Assembly: GCA_902789175.1 (NCBI GenBank)
Contig: CADANF010000023.1
Coordinates: forward strand, 1 to 50,975
Reading direction: 5' to 3'
Source: an uncultured Lachnospiraceae bacterium
GTDB lineage: Bacteria > Bacillota > Clostridia > Lachnospirales > Lachnospiraceae
DNA length: 50,975 bases
The position numbers and the translations under genes were made by a program. Each line of letters opens with the position of its first letter. The stretch's first letter is position 1. The notes below the pieces were generated by a model. It had not been told where the DNA came from and did no database searches. It saw only the letters and a list, made by a program, of their open reading frames with translations. Below are positions 26,844 through 35,834 of the stretch, piece after piece.

Positions 26844-29801
26844 TTATTCGTTTCTTTCTTTTTCAACCACCACAATTCCCATTCCAAGGAGGGCAATGAT
26901 CATAATGGCAATGACTGCCTTAACAGGAGTTGAATCCCCCGTCTGAATTGCCACTGGTTCTGGTTCTGCTTTTGCCACTGTAGCTTCCTTAATCTTCGTG
27001 TCCTTATATGCTACAACAAAGCTTGAAAATCTGTCAGACTCCAGTTCCAATTCTTCCATTGAAACATTTCCGCTGATCTCTTCAACCTCACCATTATGGA
27101 TCCTGAATACCTTATATTCTCTGTTATAACCCTGAGGTATTTCTGTGTTCTTTGCATCAAGACCTATCTTAAATCTGACAGGAGAATCGATCTCATGGAT
27201 CTGTTCTATTTCCAGATGATTAAACTTTTTATATAAAGAAATGTCAAAGGCACAAGAAAAATTAAATCCCTCTCCGGCATTTTTAAGAATGACTTCCTTA
27301 TCAGCACCTGAAAGATCATCTATCTTACTTATCTCAAAATAAACTTCTACACCGGCTCCATCTTTAACCAATTCCTTATCTTCATCAGAAAGAACCATAT
27401 CTAACATTTCATCTGCACTCTTATCAATTTCTGCTTTTGAAACCCCTTCTGACTTCTTAATATTAAATACAGCACCGCTTTCTTCTTTCAATATATGATA
27501 TGTGCCGTTTACAAATGTTACTTCATAATTATCACTTGAAATATCTTCAGCACTGATGATATAGTCTCCAGCCTTTTCGCCTTCTTCTCTTAACAACTTT
27601 AAACTTATAACATCATCTATCTCTTCACCCTCTGCAAGTGGAGTTTCTCCTGAGATCTTAAATGTAAGTTCTTCATCCTCAGCACCAAATATTTTCTCTT
27701 TATCATCAGCAATAAGAGTTACATTTCTCTTTGTTATTTCAAATTCTGCCTCTTCGAAGGTAATCTCATAATTAGGATTATCCTCATTTGTAAGACTACC
27801 CTGGCTAATGATATATTCACCTAATTCTTCTCCCGGCTCTCTTACTAACTCGCCTTTTAATGTTTCATTTTCCGGGATTTCTGAATCGTCAGCAAGTGAA
27901 TAACTTAATGCACAATCTTTTTTCTTATACTCTTTGGTCTTATGATCTGCCTTTATTGATATAGGTCTCTTCTCTATATTGATCTCAAAACTTCCATATG
28001 TAGGATAAAATCCTTCCTTTTGTGCTTTAAAATAAACTATATGCTTTCCTACATTTTTATACTTTATTGGTTCAGGCTTATATAACCCATTCTCATTATC
28101 TGCCCAGGTGACTTTTAATCCCTCAACTTCTGAAACAACTTTTGGGCAGTGATATTTTCCATCATATTTATCGCTGTATCCTTCAACTTCAACATTGCAG
28201 TATCCAAGCATTTTGTATGTTTTTACCTTAACGCCTTCTGAAGATACACTGGCAGGAGCTTCATCTGTCGCTGCCACCCTTGTATATACTGTATATTCCT
28301 TATCTGGATCCAGATTTTCAAATAATACCTTTCCTTCAACCGGACTTATCCAGTTTTTTCCATCAATACTATACTGATTTTCATCCTTGGCATTATTTAT
28401 CTCGATTTTATCTTCACCAGTCTTTATATCTGCCTCTTTTATATTTACAGGTCTCTCAACACCTTTTTCTGTAGGAACGCTCGGATCCTTTGGTGCATCA
28501 GGACGAGCTGCTATAGTTATATCCTGTTTATCTGATACTTCTTTTCTATTCTTATCAACCTGAATGATGCTGATATCTTTACCAATAAAATCATATTCCT
28601 GATCATCCTGGTCCTTACCAATCAAAGGAATACATCCATCCTCATCAGCTGTAATGTAATAATCTGTATCCTTACTACTTATCTTATAGGTGACACCTTC
28701 CTTTAATTCTCTTAAATTTTCATCTCCATACTTAGGCTTTGCTCCCGGAGCATCAAATCTAAGAGACTCTGTCTGAATAAATACTGAAGAATTGACACTT
28801 GTATCGCCTACATCACAGATAGCAAATTTTACCTTTACGGTATCTCCAACGTTAACCTTTTTTTTTGCATTAAACACAAGAGATACACCATTCGTTGCTG
28901 AATTATTAACAGTTACTTTCTTATGATTAAATAAGGAATGCTCTGCACCCGTCACAAGTTTAGTACTACTTCCATTGCTCATTTCAGTACCACTGATACC
29001 TGCCCTTAAATTTGTGATATTCACAGGTACTGTAGTTCCATCTGATCTTGTAATAAGAGCGATATTTTCATAATTCCCACCATTTACACTTACAAAAAGA
29101 CCAAATACATCATTAAAACTCGCAGACTGATTAAATTCTGCCGATGCAAATGCATAATTAAAATTAAGAAGGCTTCCACTAGCTGTCATAGTAAATTCAA
29201 GACTGGAAGTATGTCCCCCATACTTATTAGTAAGTATCTTTGCAAGGTCAGGATCATTTGCTCCGGCAACCTTTCCTGAATTATCAAGAACTATACCACT
29301 TTCAATTCCAATGGCATCCGTTCCACCTGAAAATGTATATACTGTACCTTTTTTCTTACAATCAACAGCTTCTATTCCTTCACCAAGAATAGTATTTACA
29401 AGACTATCCGCAGTCTTAGTATAATCATAATCAGAAGTAATGGAATAACTATCAGAATCCCCTGCATACATAGCCTCCATCCTTACATTAAAAATTTCAG
29501 CCGGGGCCTCTACTATTGCCTCTATTTCATTTATATCCTGCTTTATATCCTCTTCTTTGGAAAAATCTCCTTCTGAAAATACTCCTTTGGAAATATTTTC
29601 TGGAGAATCTTTTTCAGAAAAATAATCCCCATCAAGAGGAGTGTTAACTGTACTGTCAACACACGTAGCTATCTCTTGTCCTCCCTTATCTTCTGCCCCT
29701 TTATCCTCTGCTCTCACATTGAGAGTTCCCGGATAAAGACCTAAAACAAGTGCTGTTACCAATACCTTTGATGTAAGTCCATAAAGACCTTTCCTCATCA
29801 T
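26844..29801 (-). CDS. Large cell-surface protein with choice-of-anchor-L and MBG-like repeats
   Basis: 985 residues from the ATG at 29801 (GGGAGG upstream); the frame is open to 29930 but the upstream part is not signal-like. A signal peptide of about 31 residues ends NVRA before EDKG. Then come a low-complexity acidic region (about 32-95), a domain like choice-of-anchor L (about 105-350: TKTADSLVNTILGEG, FNYAFASAEFN, NDVFGLFVSVNG), a fibronectin-like segment with NQYSIDGKNW and DKEYTVYTRVA (about 450-535), three MBG-type beta repeats (about 540-775, recurring YEITFEEAEFEITKRNV-like ends), and an acidic C-terminal domain. It ends AIQTGD, a hydrophobic helix and KERNE, a sortase-type signal although without the usual LPxTG proline. 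It is monocistronic. Adhesion or matrix binding is likely, but no substrate can be named. Confidence 0.82.
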   Translation of the reverse strand: MMRKGLYGLTSKVLVTALVLGLYPGTLNVRAEDKGAEDKGGQEIATCVDSTVNTPLDGDYFSEKDSPENISKGVFSEGDFSKEEDIKQDINEIEAIVEAPAEIFNVRMEAMYAGDSDSYSITSDYDYTKTADSLVNTILGEGIEAVDCKKKGTVYTFSGGTDAIGIESGIVLDNSGKVAGANDPDLAKILTNKYGGHTSSLEFTMTASGSLLNFNYAFASAEFNQSASFNDVFGLFVSVNGGNYENIALITRSDGTTVPVNITNLRAGISGTEMSNGSSTKLVTGAEHSLFNHKKVTVNNSATNGVSLVFNAKKKVNVGDTVKVKFAICDVGDTSVNSSVFIQTESLRFDAPGAKPKYGDENLRELKEGVTYKISSKDTDYYITADEDGCIPLIGKDQDDQEYDFIGKDISIIQVDKNRKEVSDKQDITIAARPDAPKDPSVPTEKGVERPVNIKEADIKTGEDKIEINNAKDENQYSIDGKNWISPVEGKVLFENLDPDKEYTVYTRVAATDEAPASVSSEGVKVKTYKMLGYCNVEVEGYSDKYDGKYHCPKVVSEVEGLKVTWADNENGLYKPEPIKYKNVGKHIVYFKAQKEGFYPTYGSFEINIEKRPISIKADHKTKEYKKKDCALSYSLADDSEIPENETLKGELVREPGEELGEYIISQGSLTNEDNPNYEITFEEAEFEITKRNVTLIADDKEKIFGAEDEELTFKISGETPLAEGEEIDDVISLKLLREEGEKAGDYIISAEDISSDNYEVTFVNGTYHILKEESGAVFNIKKSEGVSKAEIDKSADEMLDMVLSDEDKELVKDGAGVEVYFEISKIDDLSGADKEVILKNAGEGFNFSCAFDISLYKKFNHLEIEQIHEIDSPVRFKIGLDAKNTEIPQGYNREYKVFRIHNGEVEEISGNVSMEELELESDRFSSFVVAYKDTKIKEATVAKAEPEPVAIQTGDSTPVKAVIAIMIIALLGMGIVVVEKERNE

Positions 29802-30024
29802 TTTATCCTCCCCAGTATTTTTAGGGTGTCGGCTATACTTATTTTTGCCAAAATGTGATCCAGCAAGTATGAATTTAATTGTAACACATGAAAAAATACA
29901 GAATGAACCCCCTGTAATTCCCAAGAACACATATTTTTACCCTTGTTCAGTTTACAACTTAAACAAAATATAATCAATATTTTTTCACATTTTCATCACA
30001 CTTTTCAGCTATCTCTCCTTAAGC

Positions 30025-30053
30025 TTGCCGATAACTTTGTAAAGTGTTAATCT
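30025..30053 (+). promoter_or_regulatory. Promoter of the yhaM-glmM region
   Basis: -35 TTGCCG (30025-30030), 17-base spacer, -10 TAATCT (30048-30053), about 40 bases before the exonuclease start. The divergent gap 29802-30092 holds little else: it is AT-rich, and I see no clear promoter for the surface protein. Confidence 0.5.
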
Positions 30054-30092
30054 ATTAGAGCATGAATAAAAATAATTAAGGACAGGGTGGCA

Positions 30093-31034
30093 ATGAATTA
30101 TATCAATACGCTCCATGAGGGAGAAAACATTTCTGAAATTTATTTCTGTAAGAATAAAACTGTTGCTAAAACAAAAGCAGGAAAAACCTATTACAGTCTT
30201 ATTCTTCAAGATAAAACAGGCACACTGGATGCAAAAATCTGGGACCTTCAAAGTGGAATCGACCACTTTGAATCTAAAGAATATATCTATGTAGATGGTC
30301 AGATCACCATATTTAACGATGCAAAACAACTTAATATAAGAAGAGTCCGCCGTGCCATGGATGGTGAATACGACGAAGCTGATTACATGCCATGTTCTCC
30401 AAAGAACAATAACGATATGTATAATGAGCTTCTGAGACTTATCGATCTTGTTAAAGAGGAACATTTAAATGCTCTCCTTAAGGACTTTTTTGTAAATGAC
30501 AAAGCCTTTGTAGAAGTATTCAGAAGACAGAGCGCAGCAAAGTCAATCCATCACGGTTTTATCGGAGGATTAATGCATCACTCTATTTCAGTTGCAAAGC
30601 TTTGCAGTTTCTACTCTGATAATTATCCAATCATCAATAGGGATCTTTTGATCACTGCCGCTCTCTTACATGATATCGGTAAAACAAAGGAACTTTCACC
30701 ATTCCCTGAAAATGATTATACTGATGAAGGCCAGTTAGTCGGCCACATCGTTATCGGCGCTATGATGGTACGAGATAAGGCTGATAACATCGAAGGTTTC
30801 CCAACCAAGATAAAGGATGAATTGATCCATTGTATCTTAAGTCATCACGGCAAGATGGAATACGGCTCACCTAAGACCCCTGCTCTTATTGAAGCTCAGG
30901 CACTTGCCTATGCTGACGATACTGACGCAAAATTAGAAACATTTTCAGAACTTCTTGAAGAAAACAGTGACAAGACAGGCTGGCTTGGCTATAACAGACT
31001 GCTTGAATCAAATATAAAGCATACTGAGTTCTAG
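30093..31034 (+). CDS. yhaM: 3'-5' exoribonuclease YhaM family protein (OB fold plus HD domain)
   Basis: 313 residues from the ATG at 30093 (an in-frame GTG lies six bases earlier; AAGGACAGGG serves either). N-terminal OB fold (about 10-90), GKTYYSLILQDKTGTLDAKIWD, followed by an HD phosphohydrolase domain with paired histidines at 153-154, His162 in LMHHS, His193-Asp194 in LLHDIGK, and SHHGKMEYGSPKTP near 250. This OB-HD layout and length match YhaM of Bacillus and its relatives, a metal-dependent exonuclease in RNA turnover and repair. It lies upstream of glmM with a 97-base gap. Confidence 0.9.
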   Translation: MNYINTLHEGENISEIYFCKNKTVAKTKAGKTYYSLILQDKTGTLDAKIWDLQSGIDHFESKEYIYVDGQITIFNDAKQLNIRRVRRAMDGEYDEADYMPCSPKNNNDMYNELLRLIDLVKEEHLNALLKDFFVNDKAFVEVFRRQSAAKSIHHGFIGGLMHHSISVAKLCSFYSDNYPIINRDLLITAALLHDIGKTKELSPFPENDYTDEGQLVGHIVIGAMMVRDKADNIEGFPTKIKDELIHCILSHHGKMEYGSPKTPALIEAQALAYADDTDAKLETFSELLEENSDKTGWLGYNRLLESNIKHTEF

Positions 31035-31131
31035 CAAAATAACTCTGGATCAATTGGATCCATCAATAGATTACTGAATCAAAAATCTAACATATAAATT
31101 AAAATGAAGGAAAGTATAAGGAGAAGAAAAA

Positions 31132-32520
31132 ATGGGTAGATATTTCGGTACAGACGGTTTCCGTGGTGAAGCAAATGTAACACTTACAGCAGATCATGCG
31201 TATAAGGTAGGCCGTTTCCTCGGCTGGTACTACGGCGAGTTAAAGAGACGTAACGGTCTTACAGAAGCTCCAAAGGTTGTTATCGGTAAAGACACAAGAC
31301 GTTCAAGCTATATGTTTGAATATGCACTTGTTGGAGGTCTTGTTGCATCCGGTGCCAACGCTTATATGCTTCATGTTACAACAACTCCATCTGTCGCTTA
31401 TGTTACAAGAATAGACGGATTTGACTGCGGTATCATGATCTCAGCCAGCCACAACCCATATTATGATAATGGAATCAAGCTTATCAATGGTCAGGGCGAA
31501 AAGATGGATGAGGACACCATCGCTCTTATCGAAGACTTCCTTGATGGAAAGCTTCACATCTTTGACGAAGATATAACAACTCTTCCATACGCAACACGCG
31601 ATAAGATCGGTTATACAGTAGACTATGTTTCAGGTCGTAACCGCTATATCGGTTACCTTATCTCACTTGGCCTTTATTCATTTAAAGGTCTTAAGGTTGC
31701 TCTCGACTGTGCAAATGGTTCTTCATGGAACATTGCAAAATCGGTTTTTGATGCACTTGGAGCTACAACTAAGGTTATCAATGCTAATCCAAATGGAACC
31801 AATATCAATAAGGATGCCGGTTCAACTCATATAGAAAACCTCCAGAAATACGTTCTTGAAAATCATATGGATGTAGGTTTTGCTTATGACGGTGACGCTG
31901 ACCGCTGCCTTGCTGTTGATGATAAGGGAAATGTTATAACCGGTGACCATATCCTCTATGTATGTGGCAAGCACTTAAAGGAACAGGGCGAATTAGTAGG
32001 TAACACTGTTGTTACTACAGTAATGTCTAACTTCGGTCTTTATAAAGCATTTGACGCCTATGGTATCGACTATGCAAAGACTGCTGTTGGAGATAAATAT
32101 GTATATGAATATATGTCACAGAATGGCTGCCGTATAGGTGGCGAACAGTCTGGACATATCATTTTCTCAAAATATGCCACAACTGGTGACGGAATCCTTA
32201 CTTCTCTTAAGGTTATGGAAGTAATGCTTGCTACAAAGAAGAAGCTTTCAGAACTTACAGAAGGCTTTACAGTATATCCTCAGGTACTTCAGAACGTAAG
32301 AGTTACTGATAAAAAGGCAGCTCAGGATGATCCTGCAGTACAGGAAATTGTTAAAGCTGTTACCGAAGAACTTGGTGATACAGGCCGTATCCTTGTAAGA
32401 GAATCAGGAACAGAACCTGTTGTCCGCGTAATGGTGGAAGCTTCATCAGAAGAGATCTGCCAGAAGCATGTAGACAGCGTGGTAAATGTGATCAAAGAAA
32501 AAGGTTACACGGTTGAGTAA
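31132..32520 (+). CDS. glmM: Phosphoglucosamine mutase
   Basis: 462 residues of the alpha-D-phosphohexomutase superfamily. The start MGRYFGTDGFRGEAN is diagnostic of GlmM, which converts glucosamine 6-phosphate to glucosamine 1-phosphate for UDP-GlcNAc and so for peptidoglycan. Catalytic Ser106 lies in ISASHNPYYDNGIK, the metal loop is YDGDADRC, the sugar-specificity loop is GGEQSGH, and the phosphate loop is RESGTEPVVRV. AAGGAG lies upstream of the ATG. A large hairpin element begins five bases after its stop. Confidence 0.96.
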   Translation: MGRYFGTDGFRGEANVTLTADHAYKVGRFLGWYYGELKRRNGLTEAPKVVIGKDTRRSSYMFEYALVGGLVASGANAYMLHVTTTPSVAYVTRIDGFDCGIMISASHNPYYDNGIKLINGQGEKMDEDTIALIEDFLDGKLHIFDEDITTLPYATRDKIGYTVDYVSGRNRYIGYLISLGLYSFKGLKVALDCANGSSWNIAKSVFDALGATTKVINANPNGTNINKDAGSTHIENLQKYVLENHMDVGFAYDGDADRCLAVDDKGNVITGDHILYVCGKHLKEQGELVGNTVVTTVMSNFGLYKAFDAYGIDYAKTAVGDKYVYEYMSQNGCRIGGEQSGHIIFSKYATTGDGILTSLKVMEVMLATKKKLSELTEGFTVYPQVLQNVRVTDKKAAQDDPAVQEIVKAVTEELGDTGRILVRESGTEPVVRVMVEASSEEICQKHVDSVVNVIKEKGYTVE

Positions 32521-32524
32521 CCAG

Positions 32525-32612
32525 CCAAAATATAATAAAGGACGAAAAAAATCCCACCAAAGGGCATATTTAGCCCGCTGGTGGGATTGATTTTTTGTCC
32601 ATTATATTTTGG
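32525..32612 (+). repeat. Long hairpin element, copy 1 (candidate structured RNA or dispersed element)
   Basis: An 88-base hairpin fills the gap between the convergent glmM and trmL genes, 5 and 8 bases from their stops. Stem CCAAAATATAAT (32525-32536) with its exact complement (32601-32612); GGAC/GTCC; AATCCCACC/GGTGGGATT; then a conserved tip at 32557-32581: CC, AAA, GGGC, loop ATATTTA, GCCC, GCT, GG. The tip recurs at 48890-48914 in reverse orientation with one mismatch in 25, while the outer stems differ. It may end both transcripts, but it lacks a flush T tract on either side and the conserved tip is not needed for termination. Confidence 0.75.
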
Positions 32613-32620
32613 CGTCCGTT

Positions 32621-33112
32621 CTACCAATGAAGGTGATGCAGCTCCCCCTCATCCTCCATTCCTTTAAAATCCAGCTGTCTTAATGCTTCATAAAGAATTA
32701 TCGAAACCGAATTAGAAAGATTAAGTGATCTTTCTTCAGGAAGCATTGGAATTCTGATACACTGATCCGGATGCTTTATAAGGATTTCTTCCGGAATTCC
32801 TGCGCTTTCTTTTCCGAACATGATGTAGTCTCCATCATGAAATTCCACATCTGTATATCTATGCTTTGCTTTTGTAGTTGCATAAAAAATTCTCGCATCA
32901 GGATTCTTTGTAAGGAAATCATCATAATCTGTATAAGTAGTTACATCGAGTCTTGGCCAGTAATCAAGGCCAGCTCTCTTTAACATTTTCTCTGAAAGAT
33001 TAAATCCCATGGGCTCTATAAGATGAAGTCTTGCGCCGGTTATCACACAGCTTCTTCCTATATTTCCTGTATTTGCCGGCATCTCCGGCTCATGAAGTAC
33101 TATATTTAACAT
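32621..33112 (-). CDS. trmL: tRNA (cytidine(34)-2'-O)-methyltransferase TrmL
   Basis: 163 residues, a minimal SPOUT methyltransferase. The three trefoil-knot motifs are visible: LHEPEMPANTGNIGR near the start, MFGKESAGIPEEI near residue 100, and LNLSNSVSIILYEALRQL near 130-147. It methylates the wobble base of tRNA-Leu isoacceptors. It ends the minus-strand run that begins at murJ, 18 bases after the preceding gene; the hairpin element 32525-32612 lies directly after its stop and may end transcription. Confidence 0.94.
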   Translation of the reverse strand: MLNIVLHEPEMPANTGNIGRSCVITGARLHLIEPMGFNLSEKMLKRAGLDYWPRLDVTTYTDYDDFLTKNPDARIFYATTKAKHRYTDVEFHDGDYIMFGKESAGIPEEILIKHPDQCIRIPMLPEERSLNLSNSVSIILYEALRQLDFKGMEDEGELHHLHW

Positions 33113-33130
33113 TTTGTCCCTCTTTATTTT

Positions 33131-34165
33131 TTATATGGCTGCCAACTCATCCCTATCATAAGGTGTTATGACACGTCTCATCTTATATTTTAAAGATCCT
33201 ATTATCCTGTCTTTTCCTTTTGTAAATTCACCTATAATAGAAGCCATATAACCTGACTCATGAAGTTTTTCTAAGAGTATCTCTGCCTCTTCATCTCTTA
33301 CAGCTACAAGAAGTGCACCTGTTCCGAGTAATTTATAAGGATTAATTCCAAAGAACTCTGATATTTCTACTACAGGCTGTTCTATAGGTATATTTTCATG
33401 GATGATGTTTATGCCCAGATCTGCTGCATCAGTCATCTGATAGATAGCAGCATAAACCCCCCCATTACTTATATCATGCATCCTTATTGCATTATCTAAC
33501 ACGATCTCTGACATAGGACTGATATCATTTGTATCAAAACTATAACCCATGGTATCTATATAAGACTTTGAAAACCTCTTTTCTAATTCCTCTTTATAAT
33601 TCATTTTAAGGAGTGTAGAACCCAACATTCCTGTAGTCCCTGCCATTATAAGCTTATCCCCGGGCTGTATCTTCATATTCCATGTGGCATTCTTACAGAC
33701 ATCATCTTCTTTAAGGATCCTGTTTAAAATGATACTAACACTATAATCATCGCCGTCTCCAAGATATCTTGTATTTCCACCAATTATGGTATAACCATTC
33801 TTTGCCGCAAGGTTTGTAAGGAGATTCATCTCTTTTCTTATCACTTCTTCTTTGCATTCCCCACCAAGGATCATATCTATCATCATGGTGCAGCTATCTT
33901 CTTTTTCATTATTGATCATAGGAAATGCAAGAGAAAGATGATTCCTGGCTCTGATAAAGGCAAGACTTGCAGCTGAAATTCCTTCTATATCCTTAAGCAG
34001 GATAGAATCAGCAGCTCCATTTACCGTGATCATATTTTTGTAGACAGTAAAATCACTGCCGGACTGAGGTCCGGCAGGCATAAGTTTTGTTCTTTTTTTC
34101 AAATGTTTTAAGACACTTCTCTTCATTATAAGATCCGAAAGTGTCCCAATGTTTTTATTATTCAT
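33131..34165 (-). CDS. AIR synthase-related protein (HypE/ThiL/PurM superfamily)
   Basis: 344 residues. The two-domain layout of the superfamily is visible: an N-terminal ATP-binding half (about 40-150, with DMILGG and GGNTRYLGDGDDYSV) and a C-terminal half starting PGDKLIMAGTTGMLGSTLL, with MHDISNGGVYAAIYQM and PYKLLGTGALLVAV. These are closest to HypE and SelD-like AIR synthases, but no hydrogenase maturation genes are nearby. Known family members dehydrate or phosphorylate small substrates using ATP; the substrate here is unknown. It follows the VanW lipoprotein by 17 bases and precedes trmL by 18, so it is mid-operon. The start is uncertain because the ribosome site is weak. Confidence 0.75.
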   Translation of the reverse strand: MNNKNIGTLSDLIMKRSVLKHLKKRTKLMPAGPQSGSDFTVYKNMITVNGAADSILLKDIEGISAASLAFIRARNHLSLAFPMINNEKEDSCTMMIDMILGGECKEEVIRKEMNLLTNLAAKNGYTIIGGNTRYLGDGDDYSVSIILNRILKEDDVCKNATWNMKIQPGDKLIMAGTTGMLGSTLLKMNYKEELEKRFSKSYIDTMGYSFDTNDISPMSEIVLDNAIRMHDISNGGVYAAIYQMTDAADLGINIIHENIPIEQPVVEISEFFGINPYKLLGTGALLVAVRDEEAEILLEKLHESGYMASIIGEFTKGKDRIIGSLKYKMRRVITPYDRDELAAI

Positions 34166-34182
34166 CTGATTGATCTTTTTAT

Positions 34183-35787
34183 TTATTCTCCATCAACTGG
34201 ATCAGTTTCTGGTTCTGTTTTGGTTTCTGTTTCTGGTTCTGTTGGCGCCTCTGTTTCCTTCTGGGTTGGTTTCTCTGTTGTAGCCTGAGTTGTCGCCTGG
34301 GTTGTCGCCTGGGTTGTTGCCTGAGTCGTTGCCTCAGTCTTTCCACCATTCTTTTCTCTTTCAATATCCTTAGGATTCTTAAGGATAACTCTAGGTTCAG
34401 AATCATACAAACTGTAATTTACTTTTGTTGATTCTACTAATTCTCCGTCAACATAAACATATTTCCAGAGTTCACATTCATAACCTGATGCGCCGTCTGA
34501 ATCAATTACTTCTTTTCCTTCCGGCACTGAACTGTCAGGCTTTATCTTATCCTTACCGGGAGCTATTGTTCTAAGTACTGTTGGCTCATATTCGATAGTT
34601 CTGTTGGAAGGTCTTGTCTCTTTACCATAAATTGTAAATGTACAATATTCACCATCAGCAGTAGCTTCAATATAAATCGGACTGTCTAAATTATTTCTAA
34701 ATATAAGATCAAGATAACCGCCTGCAATTGTTGCATCCTGTGAAAGTGGAACATAACTTACAGGAAGACCATGATATTCTCTCTGGATTACTTCAAGTTC
34801 TGCAAGAAGGATAGCATTATATAACGTACTTGAAGGCTGACATATACCACCACCTACGCCATCAACATGCTCTCCATCGAGAATAACAGGTGCCATTGAA
34901 TAACCATTATATAATTCAACTGGACCAATGGTATCATAATACGACATCTTATCCCCAGGGAAAAGCACTGTACCATCAATAAATTCACAGGCATGTGCTA
35001 TATTTGCTTTTCTTCCTTCAGCAGAAAATCCATAATAAGTCTGATATGTACCAAGAACATCTTTTATATCAGCAAGTTTTTTATTCTCTTCTGAAAGATT
35101 TCCCTCATTGATCACTATATTTACTTTAATATCAGCAGCTGCATTAGAAAGGTTTATAGCATTTACGATATTTTCCTTTGTCTTATCAACATCCACTACA
35201 ATGCCGGCTGAATCTGCTAAAACCTTAACAGTTCCATCTGAATTCTTGATAAGATTGGCTTTCTTCCCAGATGAGATCTTTGAATTCACCTGATCTTTAA
35301 TAATCTTTTCAAGATTTGCTTTTACAATAGCTTTGCCTGTAACAATCTCTGCTGGCTTATCTTTAAGGTTCTTTTCCTCAAAATATCTATCAAGAACACT
35401 TCCTGAATGTCCAATTCCAAAAGCTTCCTTTACCGACTTTTCTGTATTAAATGTAAGTCCCATATCTTTGGTTGTTGACTCAGCATCTCCATAGCTGCTG
35501 GTAAGTATTATCTTAACCGCATCATATGAAGCCACTTTTTCACCAAGGCTCTTCTTTGCCTCTTCTTTAGTCTTTCCACCTACATTTATGCCATCAATGG
35601 AAATATTATCGTAGATCAATTCATCACTCGGTGTTGAAGAATAATAAAGAGCTGCCGCCTCAATCTCTTTACTTGTCTCTTCTGATATCTGATCTACTTT
35701 CTGTTTTTTTGTGCATCCGCTTACCATGCAAAGAACCATGGCACTAACTAAAACTGATGCAAATCTTTTAAATGATCTCTTTTTCAC
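34183..35787 (-). CDS. VanW family lipoprotein with peptidoglycan-binding repeats
   Basis: 534 residues from a GTG at 35787, chosen because AGGTG lies six bases upstream; a TTG start at 35817 would add ten residues. Lipoprotein signal with lipobox VSGC, Cys25 becoming the lipidated N-terminus. Two repeats of the YkuD-associated peptidoglycan-binding type follow (about 60-230, around IDGINVGGKTKEEAKK), then a VanW domain (about 255-385) with GFSAEGRKANIAHACE and the signature GVGGGICQPSSTLYNAIL, then a G5-like segment (about 385-470). It ends in a Thr/Glu-rich tail with ATTQ repeats. VanW proteins occur widely at the cell surface of clostridia; the exact role is unknown. Confidence 0.88.
   Translation of the reverse strand: MKKRSFKRFASVLVSAMVLCMVSGCTKKQKVDQISEETSKEIEAAALYYSSTPSDELIYDNISIDGINVGGKTKEEAKKSLGEKVASYDAVKIILTSSYGDAESTTKDMGLTFNTEKSVKEAFGIGHSGSVLDRYFEEKNLKDKPAEIVTGKAIVKANLEKIIKDQVNSKISSGKKANLIKNSDGTVKVLADSAGIVVDVDKTKENIVNAINLSNAAADIKVNIVINEGNLSEENKKLADIKDVLGTYQTYYGFSAEGRKANIAHACEFIDGTVLFPGDKMSYYDTIGPVELYNGYSMAPVILDGEHVDGVGGGICQPSSTLYNAILLAELEVIQREYHGLPVSYVPLSQDATIAGGYLDLIFRNNLDSPIYIEATADGEYCTFTIYGKETRPSNRTIEYEPTVLRTIAPGKDKIKPDSSVPEGKEVIDSDGASGYECELWKYVYVDGELVESTKVNYSLYDSEPRVILKNPKDIEREKNGGKTEATTQATTQATTQATTQATTEKPTQKETEAPTEPETETKTEPETDPVDGE
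34278..34334 (-). repeat. 12-base coding repeats, ATTQ units
   Basis: About four to five near-identical 12-base units (ttgtcgcctggg on the plus strand, with third-position changes) encode ATTQ repeated in the tail of the VanW lipoprotein. The number of copies is likely to vary by slippage. The encoded Thr-rich stalk resembles O-glycosylated or wall-spanning linkers. Confidence 0.85.
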
Positions 35788-35834
35788 TTTTTTCACCTTC
35801 CAACAAAAGCGCCGCAAAAACGCAAATAAAAATA

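Noticed and set aside
30009-30464. 151-codon minus-strand open frame opposite yhaM
   Set aside because: Overlaps the well-supported YhaM OB-fold region; composition (Phe, Ile and Cys rich) is that of an antisense frame.
34278-34334. Short tandem repeats as a possible CRISPR array
   Set aside because: Units are 12 bases without spacers and encode ATTQ in frame within the VanW lipoprotein; no cas genes are present.
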